64,000 bases of DNA from Paenibacillus xylanilyticus (GTDB lineage Bacteria; Bacillota; Bacilli; Paenibacillales; Paenibacillaceae): NCBI RefSeq assembly GCF_009664365.1, contig NZ_CP044310.1, positions 3,545,001-3,609,000 of the forward strand, in the 5' to 3' direction. The notes beneath the pieces were generated by a model, which saw only the letters and a program-made list of their open reading frames with translations, searched no databases and was not told the origin of the DNA. A program made the translations under genes and the position numbers. Shown in pieces: positions 36,288-44,616 of this stretch; positions within the stretch are counted from its first letter, which is position 1, and each line of letters opens with the position of its first letter.

Positions 36288-38909
36288 TTACGACAGCAAT
36301 TCGATATACCCTTCAGTTCCGTGTAAACGAATTCGCTGCCCATCTTTTATCCATTTGGTCGCATTCTCCACTCCAACAACGGCAGGTAAGCCGTATTCAC
36401 GTGCGATAACAGCCCCATGAGTCATCAGTCCACCCACCTCCGTAACCAAGCCTTTTATGGATAAAAACAATGGAGTCCAGCTGGGATCGGTAAAAGTGGT
36501 CACAAGTATATCTCCATCTTCCAGATCCGCCTCCTCCATATTCAGAATGACACGCGCCCGCCCTTCGATCACGCCTGAAGATACAGCGAGACCCACAACA
36601 GCTTCAGCAGGAATGTCCCCACGTTTGTACTTGCCTGTAATTATTTCGCCATCCGACGTGATCACTCGTGGTGGAGTTAGTTTTTCATACAATTGGTAAT
36701 CATTTTTCCGCTTGTCAACGACCTCGTAATCCAGTTTCATCGTGCGCACAGCTTCCTGCAGCTCTTCAAATGAAAGATAGAATATATCCTCCTTTTCACG
36801 AAGAACATGGGCTTGGACGAGTTGTTCCGCTTCCTTAAGCAAAGCTTGCTTATAAACGGAGTAACGACTAACAATGTCGTATTTCGGATATTCACGATAA
36901 CCAATGAAATTGCGGATCAGGTCAATCATTTGTTTTGTTTCTCTTGCTTTCTGTTGGCCGCCAGGTAATTGCTTCAAACGGGCTAATATGTCCTGTTCTT
37001 TTGACCAAGCTTCCTGTCGTCCTTGTTCAAACTTCTGTTTGCTGGCTCCAGGCTCAAGGTTCTTGATATTACTGAGGATCATGGGTATCAGCACACTCGG
37101 TTTTTCACTCCATCGAGTCCGAGTAATATCAATCTCCCCGGCACATCGCATTCCATATTTATTGAGAAAAGCAGAAATAGCTTCATATGCTTGCTGCCCG
37201 CCTTCGAATTGAACCAGTTTATCCATAAAATGATCATCTCTTACTTGTTGTAAGTATTCAATGATTTTCGGATAGGGACGAATCACATCGGCAACATCCA
37301 GCAGCTCCATACCCATTTCCGAAGTAATGTTATGAGGTACAGACAAGGAAAGGGTGTCTGCAGCGTTTTTTTCGCCTAACCATTCATCCATCTTGTCATT
37401 GATCCATGCGGATGCGTGGAAAGCAGCCATGATTACACTCAAATTTTTCGAGTCGGAAGAACGCTTCTTCCGCTGCTGCATATCTTCCAGAATGCAATCA
37501 AATACGTCCAATCCCGCTTTCGTTTGCATCGTATGCTTCAACTCAGATACCGATGTCTCACTACTCTGTATCAACGCAGCAACAATGGCCGAATCGCTTC
37601 CTGCCTCTTCTAAAATATCCGCAGGAGACATGCCCTTATGGCTTTTTATAGGTCCCTGTTCGCTTTTGTCAGTCGGGTCCAGTGGTATAAAATCTCCTCG
37701 CTCAATAATGGTCATTAATGCATCTTTTATAAGCGGGTCGGAGTGTCCCAAGACACCCAGCAAATTCTGCCTTCCCGCCGAGGTAGACAGACCCTTGGTA
37801 ATATCGACAAACAACCTTCCACCACCCGTTTTAAACATGGAGGGGTTTCCCGTTAGCTTCCAGATGGACATTCCTAATGGTTTGATTGGATCTGTCATCA
37901 TTTGCTGATGACCAACAGATACGTACACGTGATTTTCCTCATCATGTGCTTCAGGAATCGGATATAATGTGGTGATGGGGCGGCTCTGAACCATGTAAAA
38001 TGTATCATCGTCCATACACCATTCGATGTCTTGGGGGCATCCGAAATGTTCTTCGAGCTGTCTACCCAAACGTGCGAGTTGTAAAATCTGTTGATCCGTA
38101 AGTGTTTGCGTCTTTTGCTGCTCAAGGGGGACCTGCTTGGTCTCTGTTCCGCCTTCCTTCCGTCCATACATTGCTACTTTTTTGGTTTCAATTCGCTTGC
38201 TGACGATTTCCCCATCCTTAACTTGGTAACCATCAGCCGACACCAGGCCGGAAACAAGCGCCTCTCCAAGTCCGAAACTGGCATCGATCGAGATCAGTTT
38301 CCGATTGCAAGTGATCGGATCCGCAGTAAACAATATCCCTGATGCCTGCGGGAACACCATTTTTTGAACCACAACAGATAAATAGACCTGCCTATGGTCA
38401 AATCCATTCTGCATCCGGTAAATTACCGCGCGTTCTGTAAATAGAGATGCCCAGCATTTGCGGATATGTTCCAAGATGGCTTCTGTGCCGACGATATTCA
38501 AATACGTGTCTTGTTGACCAGCAAAAGAAGCATGGGGTAAGTCTTCAGCAGTTGCACTTGAGCGCACCGCATAGGCATGATCCTCACCAAAGCGAGAGAG
38601 AGATTGGACAACTGCTTTCATAACATCGGAAGGAATGGCTGCTTCCAAGATGACCTGTTGGATCTCCTTACGGATTTCATTAACCCGTTCTCGATCTTCT
38701 ACCTTAAGCTCAGACAGCTGATCCAACAATGCATGAACCCCTTTATTCTGTTTGATCGCCGCTTGGTATCCCACCGTTGTGACACAAAACCCTTCAGGCA
38801 CGTGAATCCCTTCCAATTTGGATAACAACCCTAAGTGCAGCCCTTTTCCACCGACCAACCCAAGCTGAGTGTGATCTATTTCCTGAAAACCAAGAACCAG
38901 TGAATTCAT
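36288..38909 (-). CDS. rph: Rifampin phosphotransferase
   Basis: An 873-residue antibiotic-inactivating enzyme that transfers the beta-phosphate of ATP to rifampin. Sequence and length follow Listeria RPH closely. Domains: ATP-grasp-like N-terminal region (about 1-315; VGGKG, YAVRSSATAEDLPHASFAGQ, SGILFTADP), rifamycin-binding region (about 320-755; VGHQQMMTDPIKPLG) and C-terminal swivelling histidine domain (about 770-873) with the catalytic His in GGLMTHGAVIAREYG. It resembles PEP synthase but lacks its PEP-binding domain. The gene is monocistronic, with a 180-nt leader, its own terminator and an opposing promoter upstream. Confidence 0.95.
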   Translation of the reverse strand: MNSLVLGFQEIDHTQLGLVGGKGLHLGLLSKLEGIHVPEGFCVTTVGYQAAIKQNKGVHALLDQLSELKVEDRERVNEIRKEIQQVILEAAIPSDVMKAVVQSLSRFGEDHAYAVRSSATAEDLPHASFAGQQDTYLNIVGTEAILEHIRKCWASLFTERAVIYRMQNGFDHRQVYLSVVVQKMVFPQASGILFTADPITCNRKLISIDASFGLGEALVSGLVSADGYQVKDGEIVSKRIETKKVAMYGRKEGGTETKQVPLEQQKTQTLTDQQILQLARLGRQLEEHFGCPQDIEWCMDDDTFYMVQSRPITTLYPIPEAHDEENHVYVSVGHQQMMTDPIKPLGMSIWKLTGNPSMFKTGGGRLFVDITKGLSTSAGRQNLLGVLGHSDPLIKDALMTIIERGDFIPLDPTDKSEQGPIKSHKGMSPADILEEAGSDSAIVAALIQSSETSVSELKHTMQTKAGLDVFDCILEDMQQRKKRSSDSKNLSVIMAAFHASAWINDKMDEWLGEKNAADTLSLSVPHNITSEMGMELLDVADVIRPYPKIIEYLQQVRDDHFMDKLVQFEGGQQAYEAISAFLNKYGMRCAGEIDITRTRWSEKPSVLIPMILSNIKNLEPGASKQKFEQGRQEAWSKEQDILARLKQLPGGQQKARETKQMIDLIRNFIGYREYPKYDIVSRYSVYKQALLKEAEQLVQAHVLREKEDIFYLSFEELQEAVRTMKLDYEVVDKRKNDYQLYEKLTPPRVITSDGEIITGKYKRGDIPAEAVVGLAVSSGVIEGRARVILNMEEADLEDGDILVTTFTDPSWTPLFLSIKGLVTEVGGLMTHGAVIAREYGLPAVVGVENATKWIKDGQRIRLHGTEGYIELLS

Positions 38910-38961
38910 TCAACCTCTCCTCTATCCGTTAAAATGAGAATACAATTATGATCGTTTCAGT

Positions 38962-38993
38962 CCTATCCCCCTCGAAGACCCCCGTTCCCCACC
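38962..38993 (-). promoter_or_regulatory. G-rich tract in rph leader
   Basis: On the rph sense strand this stretch contains G-runs of 2, 4, 5, 5 and 2 separated by short loops, within an otherwise AT-rich leader. Three runs are three or more bases long, and a two-layer RNA G-quadruplex is possible. It lies about 55-85 bases before the start codon. Role unknown. Confidence 0.4.
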
Positions 38994-39009
38994 TTTCAAA
39001 AAAATAGCA

Positions 39010-39038
39010 TTGACAAATCAAAATATAAGATGTACTAT
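39010..39038 (+). promoter_or_regulatory. Plus-strand promoter opposing rph
   Basis: TTGACA (39010-39015), 17-bp spacer, TACTAT (39033-39038): a strong vegetative promoter pointing away from rph. It would start near 39045, run through the rph promoter and reach the terminator at 39141-39185. No open frame of note lies in this 140-nt transcript, so a small RNA or interference transcript is possible. Confidence 0.55.
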
Positions 39039-39097
39039 AAATATAGGAATAATAATACATACATACTTTTTTTGATTGAAATCAATGACGTTTATCG

Positions 39098-39126
39098 ATT
39101 ATATCATAGCGTTTTTTTGTGTTCAA
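39098..39126 (-). promoter_or_regulatory. rph promoter
   Basis: Minus-strand TTGAAC (39121-39126), 17-bp spacer, TATAAT (39098-39103). The start would be near 39091, giving a leader of about 180 nt. I looked for a leader peptide and found short frames only without ribosome binding sites. Confidence 0.7.
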
Positions 39127-39140
39127 TTATTTTTTTGCTT

Positions 39141-39185
39141 AAAAGAGATGACCTTTGTTTTTAGGGTATCATCTCTTTTTTACGT
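39141..39185 (+). terminator. Terminator upstream of rph
   Basis: Stem AAAAGAGATGA/TCATCTCTTTT (39141-39151, 39169-39179) with T-run on the plus strand. It closes the transcript from the plus-strand promoter at 39010, and may also insulate rph from the yjcZ-type gene. The stretch 39187-39330 shows nothing I can name. Confidence 0.65.
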
Positions 39186-39330
39186 AACAGCCTGAATAAC
39201 TTAGCAAACTTTATATGTATTAAAGAATAGATGGGCAGAAAAAATCTAAATGGATCCCTTAAACAATTGCACAGAACAGAACCAGGAGATCTCACCAGCT
39301 CCTGTATTTGACCTCAACTCTAACTTCTTA

Positions 39331-39367
39331 AAAAAAGGAACTGCCGTATTAGCAGTTCCTTTTTTAT
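39331..39367. terminator. Bidirectional terminator of yjcZ-type gene
   Basis: Perfect stem GGAACTGC/GCAGTTCC (39338-39345, 39353-39360) with A7 before and T7 after it on the plus strand. Confidence 0.75.
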
Positions 39368-39475
39368 ATTGCAGGCGAAACTCCGCTAGCCATACCAATT
39401 TTGCTTAAGGCACAGTTAGTTTTGAAGGCTTACGAGTTCTTTTCTCAGCACGACTTGAGGCTGATTCAGAGTTCA

Positions 39476-39601
39476 TTATACTAAGAAAGCTTTGGAGATG
39501 ATGACTAACAAAATAAATAGTACCAGAATTGCACCAATGGACGTAAAACCACCATATCCCCCACCAATTCCGCCTACATTACCATTGCTGTATCCACTCA
39601 T
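39476..39601 (-). CDS. YjcZ-family sporulation mini-protein
   Basis: A 41-residue protein that long-ORF searches miss. It has a glycine-rich head (NVGGIGGGYGG) and one hydrophobic helix (IGAILVLFILLVIISKAF), the pattern of YjcZ/SscA-type small proteins found in Bacillus and Paenibacillus spores. AGAGGGGG lies eight bases before ATG 39601. Some members are needed for spore-coat assembly; most are uncharacterised. It has its own terminator. A sporulation sigma promoter could not be identified with confidence. Confidence 0.8.
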   Translation of the reverse strand: MSGYSNGNVGGIGGGYGGFTSIGAILVLFILLVIISKAFLV

Positions 39602-39734
39602 ATTTCTTCCCCCTCTTCTGTGGTATGTGTTAGATTATTCAGAAATGCAACATTTGACAAGGCTATATACAAAAGGGGCTTATAGCTACTCAGCCTTTGT
39701 TCGTTTGTTTCGGCAATGGTAGGAGAAGCTAGGA

Positions 39735-40244
39735 CTAAGGATTCGGAGGTGTCGGAACAGCCGGCTCTCCTTCGCGGCCAAGCCGCCTGCTTGCCGTTTC
39801 TCTACGCCCTGTTGCCGGAACGTGGGCTCCCGCTTTTGCCAATCCAAAGGTCGGCATATTGTTGTAAACACATTCATATTGCCCTTCAGGAACCAGATAG
39901 GTTTCGTGGAAAATTCCTACATCTCCCCCAGTTCCAACTTTGCGGTTGAAATCCCTCCATGCCTTCAGGTGGTTAGCTCCATGTCGGGCATAGTGCTCCA
40001 GGTGTTCAAAGCTCCTCCAATATTGAATGAGTGTAAGTCCACGGCCTGAAAAATGATAGGAACCATCCATGAACCCTAGCTCCTCCTTGTTTCGATACAG
40101 CTCCTGAAGCATAGGGGACATGGAATTCATAACAGGCAGCCATTTATGTACCGCCCACCATTTGTTAATCCGAAAACCAATCACGAAAACTACGAAGGAA
40201 CCTTCCATCTGTGCGCTATAACGACCTGCGATCACTTTAGCCAT
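39735..40244 (-). CDS. DUF4188 protein
   Basis: A 169-residue protein of the DUF4188 family, which has a monooxygenase-like ferredoxin fold. Family landmarks are FVVFVIGFRINKWW at the N-terminus, GRGLTLIQYWRSFEHLEHYAR in the middle and YNNMPTFGLAKAG before a proline-rich tail. Substrate unknown; members often sit with TetR regulators, as here. It lies 18 bp after the TetR gene and is co-transcribed with it. Confidence 0.85.
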   Translation of the reverse strand: MAKVIAGRYSAQMEGSFVVFVIGFRINKWWAVHKWLPVMNSMSPMLQELYRNKEELGFMDGSYHFSGRGLTLIQYWRSFEHLEHYARHGANHLKAWRDFNRKVGTGGDVGIFHETYLVPEGQYECVYNNMPTFGLAKAGAHVPATGRRETASRRLGREGEPAVPTPPNP

Positions 40245-40262
40245 ACTTACTCACTCCTTCTC

Positions 40263-40892
40263 CTATATTTCAAGCAGACCCAGATGCGTATCATAAAAGC
40301 GGCTAATATCCGCTGAATTGTACAGTTGAGCCGTCAGAAACGCACCATAGAAAATGGTGAAGCAGATCTGTACCGATTGCTCCAAGGTGAGAGAGTTGTT
40401 GAGCTTACCCACTTGTTGTTCTTCCTTCATGAACTGTTGAAATAAAACGAACATATTAGGCGATTGACTCCCCGCTTCCTCGTGACCTGGAAAGAGAAGT
40501 GATACTTCCGCTTGACTCAGTTCAGGCATACAAGGCTGCATGTTCTGTTCTGCTAGAAAGGAAATCAAACTCGGCATCATCCCCGGCCTTACTTGATGCT
40601 CCTCAGCAACCCTGGACAGCAAATGGCGGAATGCCTGGAATCCTTTTTTCTCTTCCTGTTCGATCTCGATCATCCGTTCAGTAAGCCAAACCCGCATAAA
40701 ATAAATCAGCAAATCCTCTTTACGTTGATAAAACTTGAAAAAGGTGACCTTGGATATTTCTGCAGTTTTGCAGATGTCCTCAATCATGACCTGGCTGAAC
40801 ATTCGATCCTTCATTAAGGATAATCCCGCTTCATATAACGCGATTTTGTTCTTGGCTTTTTTTAATTCCCTTAGTGAGATCTCCTGATTCAT
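40263..40892 (-). CDS. TetR-family regulator
   Basis: A 209-residue repressor with an N-terminal TetR helix-turn-helix (MIEDICKTAEISKVTFFKFYQRKEDLL, about residues 24-50 in two parts) and a helical ligand domain. GAGGAG lies before ATG 40892. The operator and promoter overlap directly upstream, so it should repress itself and the DUF4188 gene until an unknown ligand binds. The pair looks like a self-contained detoxification or stress module. Confidence 0.9.
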   Translation of the reverse strand: MNQEISLRELKKAKNKIALYEAGLSLMKDRMFSQVMIEDICKTAEISKVTFFKFYQRKEDLLIYFMRVWLTERMIEIEQEEKKGFQAFRHLLSRVAEEHQVRPGMMPSLISFLAEQNMQPCMPELSQAEVSLLFPGHEEAGSQSPNMFVLFQQFMKEEQQVGKLNNSLTLEQSVQICFTIFYGAFLTAQLYNSADISRFYDTHLGLLEI

Positions 40893-40923
40893 ATTAAATG
40901 CATCTCCTCGAAGTTAACTACAG

Positions 40924-40958
40924 TAAATAAATTAACACGAGTTAACTTATTTAGTCAA
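40924..40958 (-). promoter_or_regulatory. tetR promoter and operator
   Basis: Minus-strand promoter TTGACT (40953-40958), 17-bp spacer, TTAATT (40930-40935). Across it lies a palindrome with 13-bp arms, TAAATAAATTAAC and GTTAACTTATTTA (40924-40936, 40941-40953), one mismatch and a 4-bp centre. The overlap with spacer and -10 is the classic arrangement for TetR autorepression. Confidence 0.75.
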
Positions 40959-41074
40959 TACAGTTAAACAACAGACTAAATACCCCTAACATTCGCTACA
41001 CAGATGCAGGGGTACAGGAGCCCTAGTGAAATAATCTTCATTCCATTGGGACGCATATTGTATTGTTGTACTGA

Positions 41075-41098
41075 TAAAAAAAGCCGTTTATCACGGCT
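41075..41098 (-). terminator. Terminator of phosphatase gene
   Basis: Stem AGCCGT/ACGGCT (41082-41087, 41093-41098) followed on the minus strand by T7. Confidence 0.75.
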
Positions 41099-41143
41099 TC
41101 TATATTTCATTTACCATATTCTCTTTTACGATCTCGATAGATT

Positions 41144-41716
41144 TCACATTAAATGTCTAGTACAATTATACACTGAACAGTCCCATCGAGGTTGTGCTGT
41201 ATGGAGTATGGTGACAGATGTATTCATTAAACTTTCTGTCATGTCGATATGCGGAATAAGTCTCTTCAATGTCATTCCTAGGAATGCACCGTGACTCACG
41301 ATTAATATATTCTCGTTTGGGTGTCTGTCTGATATGTCAGCAAGGCACTCCCTGCCTCTTTTTACAATCTCATCGTCTGATTCGATGCCTAGATCCAGCC
41401 TAAACCATCCATACCCCCATCGATTGACACGCTCTTGTTCTGTTGTCCCTTCTATAAGCCCACAGTTCATTTCTCTCAAGCGTGGGTCGATCCTCACTTC
41501 AATATTCTTGATTTTGCCGATGATTTCCGCTGTTTCACGTGCTCTGGATAAATCACTAGAATAAATATAATCCCACTGTTCTGTGCCAATTCTTCGGGAC
41601 AAGAGTTCAGCTTGTTGACGCCCCTTCTCATTAAGCGGGATATCTGAATGGCCTTGTGTCCGATATTCGTCGTTCCAATCCGTTACTCCGTGTCGGATCA
41701 ATCCTAACGTTGTCAT
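41144..41716 (-). CDS. Histidine phosphatase family protein
   Basis: A 190-residue member of the phosphoglycerate-mutase-like histidine phosphatases. The catalytic RHG is in LGLIRHGVTDWN, supporting residues are in DLSRARETAEI and LREMNCGLIEG, and the second histidine in LIVSHGAFLG. It probably removes phosphate from a small metabolite (PhoE/GpmB-like); substrate undetermined. Start at 41716 is favoured by GGAAAGAAGG upstream; the longer frame adds 13 unlike residues. Confidence 0.88.
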   Translation of the reverse strand: MTTLGLIRHGVTDWNDEYRTQGHSDIPLNEKGRQQAELLSRRIGTEQWDYIYSSDLSRARETAEIIGKIKNIEVRIDPRLREMNCGLIEGTTEQERVNRWGYGWFRLDLGIESDDEIVKRGRECLADISDRHPNENILIVSHGAFLGMTLKRLIPHIDMTESLMNTSVTILHTAQPRWDCSVYNCTRHLM

Positions 41717-41805
41717 CGTTATCCTTCTTTCCCTTGGAATTATGTAATCGGTCAAGAGAAAACCTTCTGTTTATTCAACGAATGTTTCCCTTAGACCAAT
41801 GATGC

Positions 41806-42384
41806 TTAGCCCCGTTTCCTTTTCTTCCTTGCTCTCATGATGAAGACGGCACTCACCACAAGGATTATTGCAAGGACGATATACAAATCAAAATCCTGTT
41901 CCATCATAAACCACATTTTGGATTCCAGATTGACTTGTTGCTTTGGCTCCAATCCCTCACCAAATTGTTTAGTTGCTTGATTAAGGTTATTCATTTCAAT
42001 GGTCGTGCTGCACGGACTACTGCTTAATTCGCCATCCATTTCACTTATAAATATGAAGTATTTACTGCCTTCCTTGAAGTTAAAACCCCAAGTGTAGTCG
42101 GTTGCGACAATGACTTGAGAATCAACTTCCGTTTTCCAGCTTCGCTCAACTTCCACTAGTATATATCTAACTTTCTCTTTTGTGCCCGTGATCCCTTCTT
42201 GCTTCAGATCAACTTTAATATTCTTTATTTCACCGTAAACAGCACCCGTAGATCCGTCTAACTCTTCTTGAAGGCTTCCCTTCTCAGCACAGGATAGAGC
42301 TTTGACATCTTGACCATTCGCAAAAAAGAATATGGCTGTGAAAAGAAAAATGATCGTGAGTAAACGATGTTTCAGTTTCTTCAC
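41806..42384 (-). CDS. Membrane-anchored NTR/TIMP-like protein
   Basis: A 192-residue protein with a signal peptide (about 1-29, cleavage near VKALS), an extracellular domain, a C-terminal helix (LYIVLAIILVVSAVFIM) and a basic tail, so it is anchored with the domain outside. The mature N-terminus LSCAEKG followed by GAVYGEIKNI resembles bacterial netrin/TIMP-like domains, in which an N-terminal cysteine is exposed and disulfide bonded; a second cysteine is in SSSPCSTT. Function of bacterial forms is unknown. The start is a GTG with a weak ribosome binding site. Confidence 0.65.
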   Translation of the reverse strand: MKKLKHRLLTIIFLFTAIFFFANGQDVKALSCAEKGSLQEELDGSTGAVYGEIKNIKVDLKQEGITGTKEKVRYILVEVERSWKTEVDSQVIVATDYTWGFNFKEGSKYFIFISEMDGELSSSPCSTTIEMNNLNQATKQFGEGLEPKQQVNLESKMWFMMEQDFDLYIVLAIILVVSAVFIMRARKKRKRG

Positions 42385-42475
42385 CTACTTCTCATCATAT
42401 TGTTACGTACTTCTTACCCCTTATTGACTTTCTCAGCAGACGAAATGTTGCACTTATCTCCCAGCTAGTTAAACA

Positions 42476-42506
42476 AGAGCAGCCGATCACATTGGTCAGC
42501 TGCTCT
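42476..42506 (-). terminator. Terminator of GNAT gene
   Basis: Stem AGAGCAGC/GCTGCTCT (42476-42483, 42499-42506) with a partly paired interior. T-run on the minus strand is short (TTGTTT). Confidence 0.55.
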
Positions 42507-42545
42507 CTTAGCTATGTTGCTCTATCGTAATTGATTAGATAAAAA

Positions 42546-43001
42546 CTAATTACTGAGCGAAAGTTTCATCCCATCATGACTAGCAACAAATCCAAGTCGT
42601 TCATAGAACCTGTGAGCATCTTTTCGCTTTTTATCCGTTGTCAGTTGAATCAGCTCACACCCCATTGATTGGGCTTCATGAATAGCGTATTGAAATAAAG
42701 ACTCTCCAACGCCTTGACCACGATAGTTCCGGTCAATACGAACACCCTCAATTTGACCACGTGTTGTACCCAATCTTGCAATCCCCGGAATAATTGTAAG
42801 CTGAAGACAACCAATGACTCCGTTGTTATCCAGGGCAATAATTATGGAATTACCGATTTGCTGTTCAATTTTTGCAAAAGCTTCAACATATTCATTTGGC
42901 AGTGGATCTATGAAGCGCTCTCGGGTAGCACCCATTTCATCATCAGCTAATAAACGAACAATGGCAGGAAGATGGGTTAACGTTGCAGTTCTAAATTCCA
43001 T
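42546..43001 (-). CDS. GNAT N-acetyltransferase
   Basis: A 151-residue GNAT-fold acetyltransferase. The acetyl-CoA pyrophosphate loop is RNYRGQGVGESLF near residue 85, and the C-terminal beta-bulge region reads FYERLGFVASHDGMKLSL. It resembles small stand-alone GNATs that acetylate amines or antibiotics; acceptor unknown. ATG 43001 has GGAGG nicely spaced; the longer frame adds eight residues beyond that site. Confidence 0.88.
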   Translation of the reverse strand: MEFRTATLTHLPAIVRLLADDEMGATRERFIDPLPNEYVEAFAKIEQQIGNSIIIALDNNGVIGCLQLTIIPGIARLGTTRGQIEGVRIDRNYRGQGVGESLFQYAIHEAQSMGCELIQLTTDKKRKDAHRFYERLGFVASHDGMKLSLSN

Positions 43002-43102
43002 GTAGACCTCCAATACTGAATTCAAGGTTATTTTATTTACATATAGAATACCAACAATCTAGCTCCAAACACCATCGAGATAAAACATTAGTTTCTTAAA
43101 AC

Positions 43103-43124
43103 AAAAAAAGCCGCTTATAGCGAC
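43103..43124 (-). terminator. Terminator of isochorismatase-like gene
   Basis: Stem GTCGCT/AGCGGC (43119-43124 with 43110-43115) with 3-base loop followed on the minus strand by T7. Confidence 0.75.
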
Positions 43125-43168
43125 TTTAAATGGAACATTTTTTTGTCTACGACAATCCACGTCTCTGC

Positions 43169-43798
43169 TTAATTTACTGCCGTCTGATGCGAGGTCTCTA
43201 TATAAGAGACGATTGCTGCTGTATCTGTAACCATGCCGAAATACGTATCCACTGTTTTCAGCGTCATATCATGTTCAGCTTGTGAAAAAGCGGCGCAGGC
43301 ATCTTGTATAAGGACAATGTGATAATCAAGCATAAAACCTTCCCTCGCTGTAGATTCAACACACAAGTTCGTGCTAACCCCTGTCATAATAAGGGTTTCT
43401 ATTTTGAGCGTGTGCAGAATGCTCTCCAATCTGGTGTGGACAAACCCGCTGTAACGATGCTTTTTCACAATGATATCATTCGCCTGTGGTGTCACTTCGT
43501 AAAAATTTGCTCCCCAGCTTCCTGTACGACAAATAGGGTTTACCCCATCCGGAAAACGTGAAAGCCATACTTCGGAATCAGTAGCATCTTCATGGTTCGT
43601 TTGCAAAAAAATGATGGGAATTGAGCTTCCTCTTGCAGCTTCCAATAAAGAATGCAAATGAGGCATCATTTGTTTTACCGAGCTCACATCAATTCCGCTT
43701 TTGGAGATCGCCCCATCTGGATGACAGTAATCGTTTTGAACATCCACGACAATTAGAGCTGTATTTTTTCCCTCAAGATGAATTTTCATTTTATCCAT
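43169..43798 (-). CDS. Isochorismatase-family cysteine hydrolase
   Basis: A 209-residue cysteine hydrolase. The catalytic triad is visible: Asp in ALIVVDVQNDY, Lys in IIVKKHRYSGF and Cys in MTGVSTNLCVESTAREG. The family includes nicotinamidase, ureidoacrylate and N-carbamoylsarcosine amidohydrolases; this one lacks the nicotinamidase metal motif in obvious form, so its amide substrate is unknown. GGGGG precedes ATG 43798. It is monocistronic. Confidence 0.88.
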   Translation of the reverse strand: MDKMKIHLEGKNTALIVVDVQNDYCHPDGAISKSGIDVSSVKQMMPHLHSLLEAARGSSIPIIFLQTNHEDATDSEVWLSRFPDGVNPICRTGSWGANFYEVTPQANDIIVKKHRYSGFVHTRLESILHTLKIETLIMTGVSTNLCVESTAREGFMLDYHIVLIQDACAAFSQAEHDMTLKTVDTYFGMVTDTAAIVSYIETSHQTAVN

Positions 43799-43943
43799 GC
43801 ATACACCCCCGGAACTTAGTATTTAGTAGGGTGCAGCCTTTTTATACAAAAAATGAAGTTGCATACCAAATCATTGACAGATGCTTTTATTTCTGGTTAG
43901 ATGAAACACTTAAAAAGAACTTTGTGATCAAGGAGATACCGTT

Positions 43944-44522
43944 ATGAAATTTATTTATTCTTTAGTCGGGAGCGTTGCCTTTGCTTTTTCAATTATTTTG
44001 GCTTCATTTAACGTACTAGGGCTAGCAGGATTCTATGATGCAACTAGCTCATGGCAAGATGATCCGCTGTCCGAACTTGCCTATATTATTTACGGATTGA
44101 TTGCTTTTCCAATTCTTTCACTCGCTCTTTTTCTAATGTTTATCTGGATGTATCCCAAATGGAATATTCGAGGTATTGCAATCGCAGGAGGAATCGGAAT
44201 CTGGTTGTTCTTCGGTATTTATATATTTTCTATAGCTATGGCTAGATACGTCATGTGGCTTCCTTTGGCATTCATCGTCCTAGGGTACTTCTTAATTAAG
44301 CGTAAATATGATGAACATAAATTAAGAAATCTACTGATTGGGTTGATTGTGGGATGGGTTGTTAGTTATCTAATGGTACTTGGCAAACGATTGTTACAAA
44401 ATTCGCTAACGTCATATTTCAACTTCGATCTAGCTGAGAAAAAGTTTGTCTTTATTGCTATCGCATTCTTCGGGATTATAGGGTGGTTATTCGGAAAATA
44501 TAGCAAACGTTCCTTATCATAA
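43944..44522 (+). CDS. Unrecognised multi-pass membrane protein
   Basis: A 192-residue very hydrophobic protein with about six membrane segments (for example LVGSVAFAFSIILASFNVLG, AFPILSLALFLMFIWMY, and FIAIAFFGIIGWLFG). I do not recognise a family. AAGGAG precedes ATG 43944. It may be co-transcribed with the acetyltransferase gene 94 bp downstream. No catalytic motif is evident. Confidence 0.7.
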   Translation: MKFIYSLVGSVAFAFSIILASFNVLGLAGFYDATSSWQDDPLSELAYIIYGLIAFPILSLALFLMFIWMYPKWNIRGIAIAGGIGIWLFFGIYIFSIAMARYVMWLPLAFIVLGYFLIKRKYDEHKLRNLLIGLIVGWVVSYLMVLGKRLLQNSLTSYFNFDLAEKKFVFIAIAFFGIIGWLFGKYSKRSLS

Positions 44523-44616
44523 ATGTATTGAATAATATCTTTCTTTGCAGTAGGTATACAGTGTATGTGCTATCTAATATGTTGTTAACGAGCGTCTCAA
44601 TAGGGGGAACATATTA

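Noticed and set aside
36288..38909. Phosphoenolpyruvate synthase
   Set aside because: The order of domains and close similarity to RPH, with no PEP-utilising C-terminal TIM barrel, fit rifampin phosphotransferase instead.
38910..39091. Leader peptide in the rph transcript
   Set aside because: Frames of 9 and 45 codons exist but neither has a ribosome binding site.
39492..39722. 76-residue proline-rich plus-strand frame
   Set aside because: It is the antisense of the YjcZ-type gene, whose glycine-rich head produces the proline-rich shadow.
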